Assembly: GCA_963664845.1 (NCBI GenBank) | Contig: OY761615.1 | Location: forward strand, 5,642,001-5,706,000 | Reading direction: 5' to 3' | DNA: 64,000 nucleotides | Source of the DNA: CAIYTF01 sp963664845 | GTDB lineage: Bacteria > Bacteroidota > Ignavibacteria > Ignavibacteriales > Ignavibacteriaceae | In this document: piece after piece, positions 1-7,196 of the stretch | Position numbering within the stretch: position 1 is the stretch's first letter | Layout: each line of letters begins with the position of its first letter | Notes under the pieces: generated by a model | Database searches by the model: none | The model's input: the letters and a program-made list of their open reading frames with translations, nothing else | What the model was told of the DNA's origin: nothing | Position numbers and translations under genes: made by a program

Positions 1-885
1 CAGAGGTATTGTTGCAGCAGTAGTGTTTCCGTACCGGTCAATATTCACCATTACCTTTTCGTTCGGAAGCTGCATTTTGTTTGCAGTTGCCGCAATAATA
101 CGCAGATTTGCCTGGTGTGGAACCAGCCATGCAATATCATCAGCGGTCAAATTATATTTTTGCATCATTTCATAAGAAACGTTTGCCATTCCATTAACGG
201 CAACTTTATATACTGCCTTACCGTCCTGATAAAGGAAGTGCATACCGGCATCTACCGTTTCATGTGATGCGGGGTTTAAACTTCCGCCGCCTTTCATATA
301 AAGGGATTCTTTTCCGCTGCCATCGCAGTGCAAAATGGTGTCCTGTAATCCCAGGGTCTGATCTTCTGATGCTTCTAGGAGTATTGCACTGCCGGCGTCG
401 CCGAAAAGAATGCAATTGTTTCTGTCGCGGTAATCTGTGATTGCTGACATTTTATCTGCGCCGATAACGACAACTTTTTTGTATCGCCCTGATTCGATAA
501 ATGCGGCTCCCGTCTGTAATCCAAAAAGAAAACCTGAACAGGCCGCCGAGAGATCAAATCCCCATGCATTAACTGCACCAACATTATTTTGCACAAGGCA
601 GGCCGTTGAAGGGAAAAACATATCCGGGGTAATGGTACAGACGATAATAACGTCAATATCCTCCGCTTTGAGGCCTGAACTCTGCATCAAATCTTTGAGA
701 GCGTTCGTAGCCAGATCACTTGTAGCACCATTCTCGAGTTTTCTCCGCTCTTTAATTCCGGTTCTCGAGGTTATCCATTCATCGTTTGTGTCAACAATAG
801 ATTCAAAATATTTATTATCCATTACAGTTTCCGGGACGTACATTCCAACACCGGAAATAACTGCATTATATTTACTAAAACTCAT
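1..885 (-). CDS. fabH: 3-oxoacyl-ACP synthase III (KAS III), 3' end cut by the window
   Basis: This is the enzyme that starts type II fatty acid synthesis by condensing acetyl-CoA with malonyl-ACP in the cytoplasm. I translated 295 codons from an ATG at 885. All three expected catalytic residues are visible: Cys116 in DLSAACSGF, His257 in LVPHQANLRI and Asn287 in DRYGNTTAATIP. The family is about 325-330 residues long, so only some 30-35 C-terminal residues lie outside the window. The start overlaps the plsX stop by one base (TAATG), which indicates translational coupling. The order plsX then fabH is the common arrangement in many bacteria. I see no frameshift or unusual residue. Confidence 0.96.
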   Translation of the reverse strand, partial: MSFSKYNAVISGVGMYVPETVMDNKYFESIVDTNDEWITSRTGIKERRKLENGATSDLATNALKDLMQSSGLKAEDIDVIIVCTITPDMFFPSTACLVQNNVGAVNAWGFDLSAACSGFLFGLQTGAAFIESGRYKKVVVIGADKMSAITDYRDRNNCILFGDAGSAILLEASEDQTLGLQDTILHCDGSGKESLYMKGGGSLNPASHETVDAGMHFLYQDGKAVYKVAVNGMANVSYEMMQKYNLTADDIAWLVPHQANLRIIAATANKMQLPNEKVMVNIDRYGNTTAATIPL

Positions 886-1925
886 TATACCTGATCGTCC
901 TTTTCTGTTCCATATTCTTTAATCGCATTTTCAGTTTTTTCAACAATCCGGTGCTCAACCATTTTTTTTGCTACTGCCACCATGTTTTTGATGGCTTTAG
1001 GACCACTGGAACCATGACCTATGATAGAAATACCTTTTATTCCAAGAAGCGGAACTCCGCCATGTTCCTGGTAATCAGTACTTTTTAATGCCTCTGAAAG
1101 AGAGCTCTTAAATAAACCAACTTTTAATTTGTTGAAAAAGGAAATTGCAGCATATTCTTTTAATAGATGCTTTAATAATCCTGTTATACCTTCGGCAAAT
1201 TTGAGCACGATATTTCCGACAAATCCATCGCAAACGACTACATGAGCCGTCCCTTTGAAGATATCGCGTCCTTCTATATTACCTATGAAGTTCAATTTTG
1301 CTTTTTTAAGCAAAGCATAAGTCTCAAGACTCACTTCGTTGCCTTTGCTCTCTTCTTCCCCAATATTCAGAAGACCAACTTTAGGGTTATCCACGCCATA
1401 AACTTCTTTGGCGTAGATGCTCCCCATGATGGCAAACTCAACCAAATGACGCGGTTTGCAATCAACGTTTGCTCCCGCATCAATAATGGTTACGGGCCCA
1501 CCGGCGCTGGGCATAAAGGAGCCCATGGTAGGACGACTTACACCGCGAATCCTTCCTATAATCAATGTTGATGCAGCCATCATTGCGCCGGTATTGCCGG
1601 CGCTGACAAAAGCATCAAACTTGCCATCTCTAATCAGTTCACATCCGCGAACGATTGAGGAATCTTTTTTGGTTCTGATTGCGGCAGTTGGAGAGTCACC
1701 CATCTCAATCACCTCAGAAGCACTAATAATCCGGTCAGCGGCAAATGCAAGATTTTTCTCTGAAAGGATTTTTTGTATTTCTGCAGATTTGCCAATAAGA
1801 TATACTTCCACGCCCGGAAGTTCTTTTTGCGCTTGTACCGCACCGACGACACAATTGAGAGGAGCAAAGTCTCCTCCCATTGCATCGACGATAATTTTAC
1901 AAGAGCCTGGTGAAGTTGAAGTCAT
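885..1925 (-). CDS. plsX: phosphate acyltransferase PlsX
   Basis: PlsX converts acyl-ACP and phosphate into acyl-phosphate, the acyl donor for PlsY in phospholipid synthesis. It is a peripheral membrane enzyme. The 346-residue product has the family N-terminus IIVDAMGGDFAP and the glycine-rich segments SAGNTGAMMA and CDGFVGN, and its length matches the family. The gene lies 11 bases downstream of rpmF and its stop overlaps the fabH start, so rpmF, plsX and fabH form one transcriptional unit. This coupling of a ribosomal protein gene with lipid genes is conserved widely. The only ATG that fits the family N-terminus is the one at 1925. Confidence 0.97.
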   Translation of the reverse strand: MTSTSPGSCKIIVDAMGGDFAPLNCVVGAVQAQKELPGVEVYLIGKSAEIQKILSEKNLAFAADRIISASEVIEMGDSPTAAIRTKKDSSIVRGCELIRDGKFDAFVSAGNTGAMMAASTLIIGRIRGVSRPTMGSFMPSAGGPVTIIDAGANVDCKPRHLVEFAIMGSIYAKEVYGVDNPKVGLLNIGEEESKGNEVSLETYALLKKAKLNFIGNIEGRDIFKGTAHVVVCDGFVGNIVLKFAEGITGLLKHLLKEYAAISFFNKLKVGLFKSSLSEALKSTDYQEHGGVPLLGIKGISIIGHGSSGPKAIKNMVAVAKKMVEHRIVEKTENAIKEYGTEKDDQV

Positions 1926-1936
1926 TAGGCAGGGGC

Positions 1937-2116
1937 TTAGGACTTAGGCAGAAGGATTGTACGTCCATCATAATATCCACAGGAAGGGCATGCATGATGC
2001 GTCAATTTAAGATCACCGCAATTTGAGCACTTACCGAGTGAAGGGGCTGCTGCTTTATAATGGGTTCTTCTTTTATCCCGTCTGGTTTTAGACATTTTTC
2101 GTTTGGGATTTGGCAT
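1937..2116 (-). CDS. rpmF: 50S ribosomal protein L32
   Basis: This 59-residue protein is a component of the large ribosomal subunit. It begins MPNPKRKMSKTRRDKRRTHY, the typical L32 N-terminus. It also carries two CxxC pairs (C30/C33 in KCSNCG and C43/C46 in ACPSCG), the zinc-binding type of L32. Its length is normal for the family. The start at 2116 is fixed by this N-terminus, because a nearby ATG at 2123 is out of frame. It sits between yceD and plsX on the same strand, as in many bacteria. Confidence 0.97.
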   Translation of the reverse strand: MPNPKRKMSKTRRDKRRTHYKAAAPSLGKCSNCGDLKLTHHACPSCGYYDGRTILLPKS

Positions 2117-2138
2117 TGGTCATTCTCACATTTAGTTA

Positions 2139-2642
2139 TTAATTAGAATTTAGCATTTTTTTCAATTGCGCGAAAGGAGAGGTGCTCTCTTCCGCCGTTT
2201 TATCGCAGGAACAGTCCTGCAAATTCAGATCAGTGCCGCATTTAAGGCACAATCCCTTGCATTCCTCTTTGCATAAGTTCTTGAGAGGAATGGCCAACAT
2301 TGCATAATCATAGATGTCTTTCGAGATATCTATGGTATCCGTGTCCGGTGTAATGTAAATTACATTTGGATCATCAAAATCCGCCACCGGTTGTTTGTAC
2401 AGATACACCATATCATAATCAAATTTCAATGGCTTAATATAATCAATGCTGCAACGGTCACAAATCAGTTGCGCATTAACCTCAACACATGCGTGCAGCA
2501 CCAATTGATGAACTGATTTCTCAATTTCAACTCCCAGAATAAACTCACCAAGAAAAGGCTCAGGCAAATGTAATTCACCCACCTTCCCCCGGAAGTTCAT
2601 GGTATGATGCCCAAAACTGAGATTCGCAATTTTTATTTTCAT
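2139..2642 (-). CDS. yceD: YceD / DUF177 family protein
   Basis: The product has 167 residues and belongs to the YceD (DUF177) family, which is nearly always encoded just before rpmF and has been linked to 23S rRNA or large-subunit accumulation. The sequence shows a first CxxC pair in LICDRC near residue 81 and a C-terminal cluster, EECKGLCLKCG, resembling a zinc knuckle. There is a further CSC near the end. The gene is 22 bases upstream of rpmF and probably opens the yceD-rpmF-plsX-fabH operon, whose promoter would lie in the 126-base divergent gap shared with smpB. The molecular function is not settled. Confidence 0.88.
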   Translation of the reverse strand: MKIKIANLSFGHHTMNFRGKVGELHLPEPFLGEFILGVEIEKSVHQLVLHACVEVNAQLICDRCSIDYIKPLKFDYDMVYLYKQPVADFDDPNVIYITPDTDTIDISKDIYDYAMLAIPLKNLCKEECKGLCLKCGTDLNLQDCSCDKTAEESTSPFAQLKKMLNSN

Positions 2643-2768
2643 CAGTCAAAAATTATATGACTGGTAAATATAATGATTTGAACATACTTTCGCAATTTTT
2701 CCTCATTATTTCGTAAAGTTAGCTTGCTTTTCAGCCTATTATAAAATAAGTTAGCAGATTGAGTTTTT

Positions 2769-3227
2769 ATGAATGAGCAACCAAAAATTAAGACAATTGC
2801 CGTAAATCGCAAGGCGAAGCACGAATATACGATAGTTCAGGCCTATGAGGCAGGAATTGCCCTAACCGGAACCGAAGTAAAATCAATTCGTGCCAATAAA
2901 TTGACCATGGGAGACGGGTATGCCGTAATCAGGAATTTTGAAATTTGGCTGCTGAATGTCCACATCAACGAGTATACGCAGGGAAATATCAATAATCATG
3001 ACCCTATGCGGGACCGTAAATTGCTTTTAAATAAAAGTGAGATCAGGAAAATTAAATTCCGGGTCGAAGAAAAAGGATTCACCCTTGTTCCTCTGTCCAT
3101 ATATTTGAAGGATGGAAAAGTGAAAGTTGAGCTTGGACTGGTCCAGGGCAAAAAAGAATACGACAAACGAGAAGCCATTGCAAAGAAAGACTTTCAACGG
3201 TCTCAGGAACGAAAGATTAAATTTTAG
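2769..3227 (+). CDS. smpB: SsrA-binding protein SmpB
   Basis: SmpB binds tmRNA and delivers it to stalled ribosomes for trans-translation. The 152-residue product contains the family motifs NRKAKHEY, GTEVKSIR near residues 34-41, and the C-terminal KREAIAKKDFQR helix region. Length is typical. The ATG at 2769 gives the conserved N-terminus. No strong Shine-Dalgarno sequence is visible upstream, which is common in Bacteroidetes-like genomes. The gene is divergent from yceD and is followed by a small ORF and tyrS on the same strand. The tmRNA gene itself is not in the window. Confidence 0.97.
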   Translation: MNEQPKIKTIAVNRKAKHEYTIVQAYEAGIALTGTEVKSIRANKLTMGDGYAVIRNFEIWLLNVHINEYTQGNINNHDPMRDRKLLLNKSEIRKIKFRVEEKGFTLVPLSIYLKDGKVKVELGLVQGKKEYDKREAIAKKDFQRSQERKIKF

Positions 3228-3232
3228 TTTTA

Positions 3233-3409
3233 ATGAAACAATATAAGCCATTTTTTATACGTTTTTCCGAATTCTCGGGTTTTGCCAATTATCAGGTCTC
3301 TGATCTGCAAAACAGCGACCTTGAAAGATGTGCTTTTCAACAGCTTCAGATCAGCCAAAGAAAAGTGGAAACTGATTGTATGAGCGCATTATTTTTTAAA
3401 GATTATTAA
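3233..3409 (+). CDS. small ORF of unknown function between smpB and tyrS
   Basis: An ATG at 3233 opens a 58-codon frame that fills almost the whole gap between smpB and tyrS. The predicted product starts MKQYKPFFIRFSEFSG, contains two cysteines and no membrane segment, and resembles nothing I know. It begins five bases after the smpB stop, and its stop at 3407-3409 lies just before the tyrS Shine-Dalgarno sequence, so it would sit in an operon without spacing conflict. The fit to the gap argues for a real gene. The short length and lack of a clear ribosome binding site argue against. It may be chance. Confidence 0.35.
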   Translation: MKQYKPFFIRFSEFSGFANYQVSDLQNSDLERCAFQQLQISQRKVETDCMSALFFKDY

Positions 3410-3426
3410 AGACAGGAGTAAAGTTT

Positions 3427-4656
3427 TTGCAAGCAGTGTTCCCACCGCTCAATGAGCAAATGGACGTAATCCGCCGAGGCGCCTCTGAAATAATACCTGA
3501 GGAAGAATTAGCTAAAAAAATTGAAAAATCTCTCAAAACAAATAAACCACTTATTGTTAAGCTTGGTTGCGATCCCAGCAGACCCGATCTTCATATTGGT
3601 CATTCTGTTGTGTTACGGAAGCTGGCCCAGTTCCAGGAACTTGGTCATCAGGCTATACTAATTATAGGCGATTTCACCGGAATGATCGGTGATCCGACAG
3701 GCAGGAATGCAACCCGTCCTGCTCTCAGCCTGGAAGACACCAAAAAAAATGGTCAAAGCTATTATGAACAGGCCACCAAACTTCTCCACCCTGAAAAGAC
3801 TCAGATGGTCTATAACTCTACTTGGCTGGGGAAAATGACCTTTGAAGACGTTATCAAAATGGCATCATTTTATACTGTAGCCCGGATGCTTGAAAGAGAC
3901 GATTTCACCAAGCGCTATAAAAGCGGCGAACCAATTTCAATTCACGAATTCCTCTATCCCCTCGCCCAGGCAATGGATTCGGTTGCTATCAAAAGCGACG
4001 TTGAATTAGGCGGTACAGATCAAAAATTCAATTTGCTTGTTGGCCGTGATCTTCAGCGGGAATTTGGACAGGAGCCGCAGGTGATTTTAACCATGCCTCT
4101 GCTTGTTGGTTTGGACGGGGTAGAAAAAATGAGCAAATCCTACGGCAACTATATCGGCATTTCAGATGCTCCTTCAGATATGTATGGCAAAACACTTTCC
4201 ATTGCAGATAAGCTTATCTATGTTTATTATGAACTTGCAACCGATGTTCCCCTCAGCGAGCTGTCTTCAATAAAAACTCAACTCGAAGATCCTGCGGTAA
4301 ACCCGCGTAACATAAAACGCGCACTCGCCAGGAAAATTGTTCAAATGTATCACGGAGAACAGGAGGCCGTTGCTGCAGAAGAAGCCTTTGACAGACTCTT
4401 TATCAAAAAAGAAATTCCGGATGATATCGAAACCAAAGATTTTATGCCGCCGGCAGCCACCATGCCGTTTATTGACCTGTTGATGCACTTTAAGCTGGTC
4501 CCCTCCAAATCCGAGGCACGCCGGCTCATTCAGCAAGGTGGAGCAACACTGGATAGTGTGAAGATAACAGATCCAAATGCAGTTGTTGAATTTAAGACCG
4601 GGCACATAATTAAACTCGGCAAACGTAAATTTTTAAAACTAATAATCACTAAATAA
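3427..4656 (+). CDS. tyrS: tyrosyl-tRNA synthetase
   Basis: This class I synthetase charges tRNA-Tyr with tyrosine in the cytoplasm. The 409-residue protein carries the canonical HIGH motif at 56-59 and KMSKS at 234-238. A C-terminal S4 RNA-binding domain spans roughly residues 345-405 (SKSEARRLIQQGG). This domain order matches bacterial TyrRS. The start is TTG at 3427; an AGGAG at 3414-3418, eight bases upstream, decides it. It lies 20 bases upstream of the arginine decarboxylase gene. I see no anomaly. Confidence 0.97.
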   Translation: MQAVFPPLNEQMDVIRRGASEIIPEEELAKKIEKSLKTNKPLIVKLGCDPSRPDLHIGHSVVLRKLAQFQELGHQAILIIGDFTGMIGDPTGRNATRPALSLEDTKKNGQSYYEQATKLLHPEKTQMVYNSTWLGKMTFEDVIKMASFYTVARMLERDDFTKRYKSGEPISIHEFLYPLAQAMDSVAIKSDVELGGTDQKFNLLVGRDLQREFGQEPQVILTMPLLVGLDGVEKMSKSYGNYIGISDAPSDMYGKTLSIADKLIYVYYELATDVPLSELSSIKTQLEDPAVNPRNIKRALARKIVQMYHGEQEAVAAEEAFDRLFIKKEIPDDIETKDFMPPAATMPFIDLLMHFKLVPSKSEARRLIQQGGATLDSVKITDPNAVVEFKTGHIIKLGKRKFLKLIITK

Positions 4657-4676
4657 AACAGAAAGGAGATGACAAT

Positions 4677-5222
4677 TTGTATGTTCCAACAAAAATATTC
4701 TTCACGAAAGGTGTTGGGAAACACAAGGAGTATCTGACTTCTTTTGAGTTAGCGCTGCGTAACGCAGGAATTGAAAAATGCAATCTTGTTACGGTCAGCA
4801 GTATTTTCCCGGTTGGGTGTAAACGTATTTCCAAGGAAGAAGGCTTAAAACTTCTTTCCGCCGGTCAAATAACATTCTGTGTTATGGCAAGAAATTCGAC
4901 AAATGAACCAAACCGTTTAATAGCAACCTCAATAGGAGTTGCCATCCCCGCTGATCCCGATCAGTATGGATATCTCTCAGAGCACCACCCATATGGTGAA
5001 ACTGAAAAAATTGCCGGTGACTATGCCGAAGATCTCGCTGCAACCATGCTGGCAACCACGTTGGGTGTTGAATTCAACCCTGATACGGATTGGAGCGAAC
5101 GTGAGAACATCTATAAGATGAGCGGAAAGATCGTGCGGTCTTTTAACATTACACAATCGGCTGAAGGCGACAAAGCCGGGTTGTGGACAACAGTAATTTC
5201 AGTTGGTGTTTTATTACCTTAA
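4677..5222 (+). CDS. pdaD: pyruvoyl-dependent arginine decarboxylase
   Basis: The enzyme decarboxylates arginine to agmatine, the first step of a polyamine route. It uses a pyruvoyl group made by self-cleavage of the proenzyme. The 181-residue product shows the processing site in VTVSSIFPVG, where cleavage is expected between Ser41 and Ser42, giving a small beta chain and a larger alpha chain with the pyruvoyl group. Conserved segments include ISKEEG and the acidic EHHPYGE region. The start is TTG at 4677, preceded by AGGAG at 4664-4668 with eight bases between. A nearby ATG at 4681 is out of frame. The family is known from archaea, Chlorobi and some Bacteroidetes. It is followed by a clear terminator. 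Confidence 0.92.
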   Translation: MYVPTKIFFTKGVGKHKEYLTSFELALRNAGIEKCNLVTVSSIFPVGCKRISKEEGLKLLSAGQITFCVMARNSTNEPNRLIATSIGVAIPADPDQYGYLSEHHPYGETEKIAGDYAEDLAATMLATTLGVEFNPDTDWSERENIYKMSGKIVRSFNITQSAEGDKAGLWTTVISVGVLLP

Positions 5223-5251
5223 TTGGCCTTTCTGAATCGAATCTTTTAACA

Positions 5252-5281
5252 GCGGCGCCTTTTCGGCGCCGTTTGTATTTT
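5252..5281 (+). terminator. rho-independent terminator after pdaD
   Basis: An eight-pair stem (CGGCGCC paired with GGCGCCG, plus a G-T pair) with a TTTTC loop is followed by a T-rich run. It lies 30 bases after the pdaD stop and ends the smpB-tyrS-pdaD transcription unit. Confidence 0.85.
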
Positions 5282-5448
5282 CTCTATATGCTTTGTGCAT
5301 ATAGCTGATTTGGATAATACCAACCACTGCGATAGGTAACGTGGCCCTCACCTTTCTTATCCCTGCCAATGCACCCCATTTAATTTCTGGTTTATCAACC
5401 TCAATCCCAAAAGGTTAAATAGATGTATTCATACCCCTCCTGTGGATC

Positions 5449-5892
5449 CAATGGCGTCAACTTAACAAGCACAATAGATGAATGTAATTCCCGCAGAAGT
5501 TGAGTTCTACGAAATCCCGCTCCGGACGGGGCGTATACGCGTCAACTTAACAGCCTTGTTAATCGCATTGCAAATGCACTATGCCCCAAACCCGTTAGGG
5601 TTTGCACATTGGTAACATTGGTCAATGTGGAACAACTCCACCACCGTTCAGGAGTTGAATATGCGGTAACCGAAAAGCCGCATTATTGGCTGCTAAAAGT
5701 CTTCTCTACCTCCGGGCAATGCTGTCAACGTAACAAATCCTTGCCCTTTCTCATTAAAAAATCTCACTGAAAAATATCACCCATGGATCACTTTCGCCCG
5801 CCAATAATGCGGTCTTTCTGCTCCCCTCTCTTTTCAAGAGAGGGGCTGGGGGTGAGTTCCCTTGCCAGGTTCGTACTAAGTTGACACCATTG
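5449..5892. repeat. segment bounded by inverted 16-base repeats, probable decayed mobile element
   Basis: CAATGGCGTCAACTTA at 5449-5464 recurs as its reverse complement at 5877-5892 with one mismatch. Two further direct partial copies (GCGTCAACTTAACA near 5539 and GCTGTCAACGTAACA near 5721) lie inside. No transposase frame remains in the 444 bases. A degraded insertion sequence or a non-autonomous derivative is the simplest reading. Confidence 0.5.
5823..5845. repeat. palindromic G/C-rich hairpin repeat
   Basis: CCCCTCTCTT pairs perfectly with AAGAGAGGGG around a three-base loop, followed by CTGGGGGTGAGTT. A related unit lies at 58005-58027, followed by AGCGAGGGAGGTT. The shared design suggests a dispersed intergenic repeat family rather than a terminator, since no T-run follows. 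Confidence 0.55.
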
Positions 5893-5995
5893 CCAGCTGG
5901 GAGAATGAGCGTGAGGATCTTAGTCTTAATAAATTCAAGTACTCATCGTAAGTCATATATATACAATAACTTACACCACCACAGTGCACAGCGCC

Positions 5996-6163
5996 ATGCA
6001 CCGTGCACTGTTCAGTTTCTTGTATGGTGAGCTTGAGGACAACGGAGCTGTCTTCCCATATTTGCCTGTACGCGTTTCCGGCAATAAACGTCTGGAACAA
6101 AGCAATTTCGTCGCCGGTTCAGTGATTATAACAGGTAAGGATATTTCTGAAAACCGGCAATAA
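5996..6163 (+). CDS. possible small gene or gene remnant (55 codons)
   Basis: An ATG at 5996 opens a 55-codon frame whose translation (for example YGELEDNGAVFPYLPVRVSG and VAGSVIITGKDISENRQ) has a composition like real protein. I recognise no family. It has no clear ribosome binding site, and the upstream hairpin at 5982-6010 overlaps its start. It could be the 3' remnant of a gene truncated by the repeat element to its left. Confidence 0.2.
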   Translation: MHRALFSFLYGELEDNGAVFPYLPVRVSGNKRLEQSNFVAGSVIITGKDISENRQ

Positions 6164-6290
6164 TCGTTCTTTGAAACTTTGTTATAATGCAAATGTCATC
6201 TTGTACGGCAGCCGCTTGGGCAAGGATTGTGTTGCCGAAAATCTGGGTGCTGTAAAATTAAATACCGTGAAAAGTGTTCACTTCGTACAC

Positions 6291-6452
6291 AGTTTGCGTT
6301 TTTGAACAAATTTCGCAACATTTTTGTCTCAACTATGAACACTATGAACGCTGCCGCGGCAAACCGCACATAGTTTGCGTTTTTGAGCAAATTTCGCAAC
6401 ATTTTTATCACGACTGTGAACACTGTGAAACCTGCCGGGGCGACCCGTTCAC
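6291..6452. repeat. two tandem copies of an 81-base repeat
   Basis: AGTTTGCGTTTTTGA starts at 6291 and again at 6372, and the following sequence (CAAATTTCGCAACATTTTT, then an ACTATGAACACTATGAA or ACTGTGAACACTGTGAA block) is repeated with about ten differences. The end of each copy carries short TGAACA/TGTTCA-type symmetrical words. A degenerate third start (TTCACAGTTGCGC) follows. Both strands are open across the array, but the frames look like by-products of the repeat period, which is a multiple of three. Confidence 0.75.
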
Positions 6453-6576
6453 AGTTGCGCAATTCCGAAAATGGTTGTGGAGGTGCGTACTATTGACTTT
6501 TGGAATCATCTGCATTTTACTCTATTTTCCCTGCTGATAAATATTTTAATCCATAATATTTTTAACAAAAATATCA

Positions 6577-7071
6577 GTGAAACAGTTAATAATAATTTCG
6601 TCACTGGTCTTGGCGCTCATCACCTTGGATATTCAAGGCCAGACCAATGCAGGAAAGATTCTAAATCTCGCACTTTCCGTTAACCGTGATTCCTTTGGTC
6701 TTGGTGACACTGCGATAATCACCGGTATTATAAGCTTGGAAGACGGTTGGCATGTGCACGCTGATTTGGTTGATGAAGATTACCTGATCCCAACGTCTTT
6801 TTTCATGAAGGCTAATGAATTGGTCACCGGTTGTAAGGTGATCTATCCTCAGGCAAAAAAAATAAAGCTGAGTTTCAGCGATCAAAAAGTTGCTGTATTC
6901 TCGGACAATAATAAAATCGTTGCATCATGCAAAATAAGCGAATCTGCACCGGTTGGCGAAAACATACTGACGTTTGTCCTCAAATATCAGGCATGCAACG
7001 ATGTATCCTGCGCACAACCTTGTACCGAAATGTATCAGGTAGCTATAAAAATAAAACCATCAGGTCAATAG
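6577..7071 (+). CDS. stand-alone DsbD N-terminal (DsbD-alpha) domain protein, exported
   Basis: The 164-residue product has an N-terminal signal peptide (about residues 1-22) and then a single domain like the periplasmic alpha domain of the thiol-disulfide interchange protein DsbD. The diagnostic segment is YQACNDVSCAQP, with Cys140 and Cys145 in the positions of the redox pair; a third cysteine, C149, follows closely. In DsbD proper this domain is fused to a membrane domain and a thioredoxin domain, and both are missing here. The start is GTG at 6577; no strong ribosome binding site is seen. A thioredoxin-like exported protein follows 125 bases downstream, which suggests a shared role in periplasmic thiol reduction. 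Confidence 0.75.
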   Translation: MKQLIIISSLVLALITLDIQGQTNAGKILNLALSVNRDSFGLGDTAIITGIISLEDGWHVHADLVDEDYLIPTSFFMKANELVTGCKVIYPQAKKIKLSFSDQKVAVFSDNNKIVASCKISESAPVGENILTFVLKYQACNDVSCAQPCTEMYQVAIKIKPSGQ

Positions 7072-7196
7072 TTAGCGGGTTCCGGAAAGGAAAAACAGAT
7101 CCGGATGTAAAATCGATTTGTTTGTAAGCACAATAGCTTGTAAACTAAGCGACATATTTTGAAATTACTATTCTATCACATTTATTGATAAGTCTC

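Larger units (their letters stand above)
5282..6576. other. 1.3 kb gap without a convincing gene; repeats and decayed elements
   Basis: This stretch holds no ORF that I recognise. It contains an inverted-repeat-bounded segment (5449-5892), a G/C-rich hairpin (5823-5845), a long-range 13-base inverted repeat (CCGCATTATTGGC at 5678-5690 and its complement at 5800-5812), a stem-loop at 5982-6010 and an 81-base tandem repeat (6291-6452). Two short coding-like frames on the plus strand follow the inverted repeat: 5880-5951, which reads through SWENEREDLSLNKFKYSS to a stop, and 5996-6163. They may be remnants of a lost gene or mobile element. Confidence 0.6.

Noticed and set aside
375..922. Open frames on both strands inside fabH (375-656 minus, 437-922 plus)
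   Set aside because: The fabH translation on the minus strand is continuous with all catalytic residues in place; the other frames are shadows.
6291..6452. Tandem repeat as a CRISPR array
   Set aside because: The repeats are adjacent with no spacers and only two copies exist; no cas gene is nearby.
6196..6537. Overlapping frames across the 81-base tandem repeat as a repeat protein
   Set aside because: The repeat period is a multiple of three, so any frame free of stops stays open on both strands; no export signal or ribosome binding site supports a gene.
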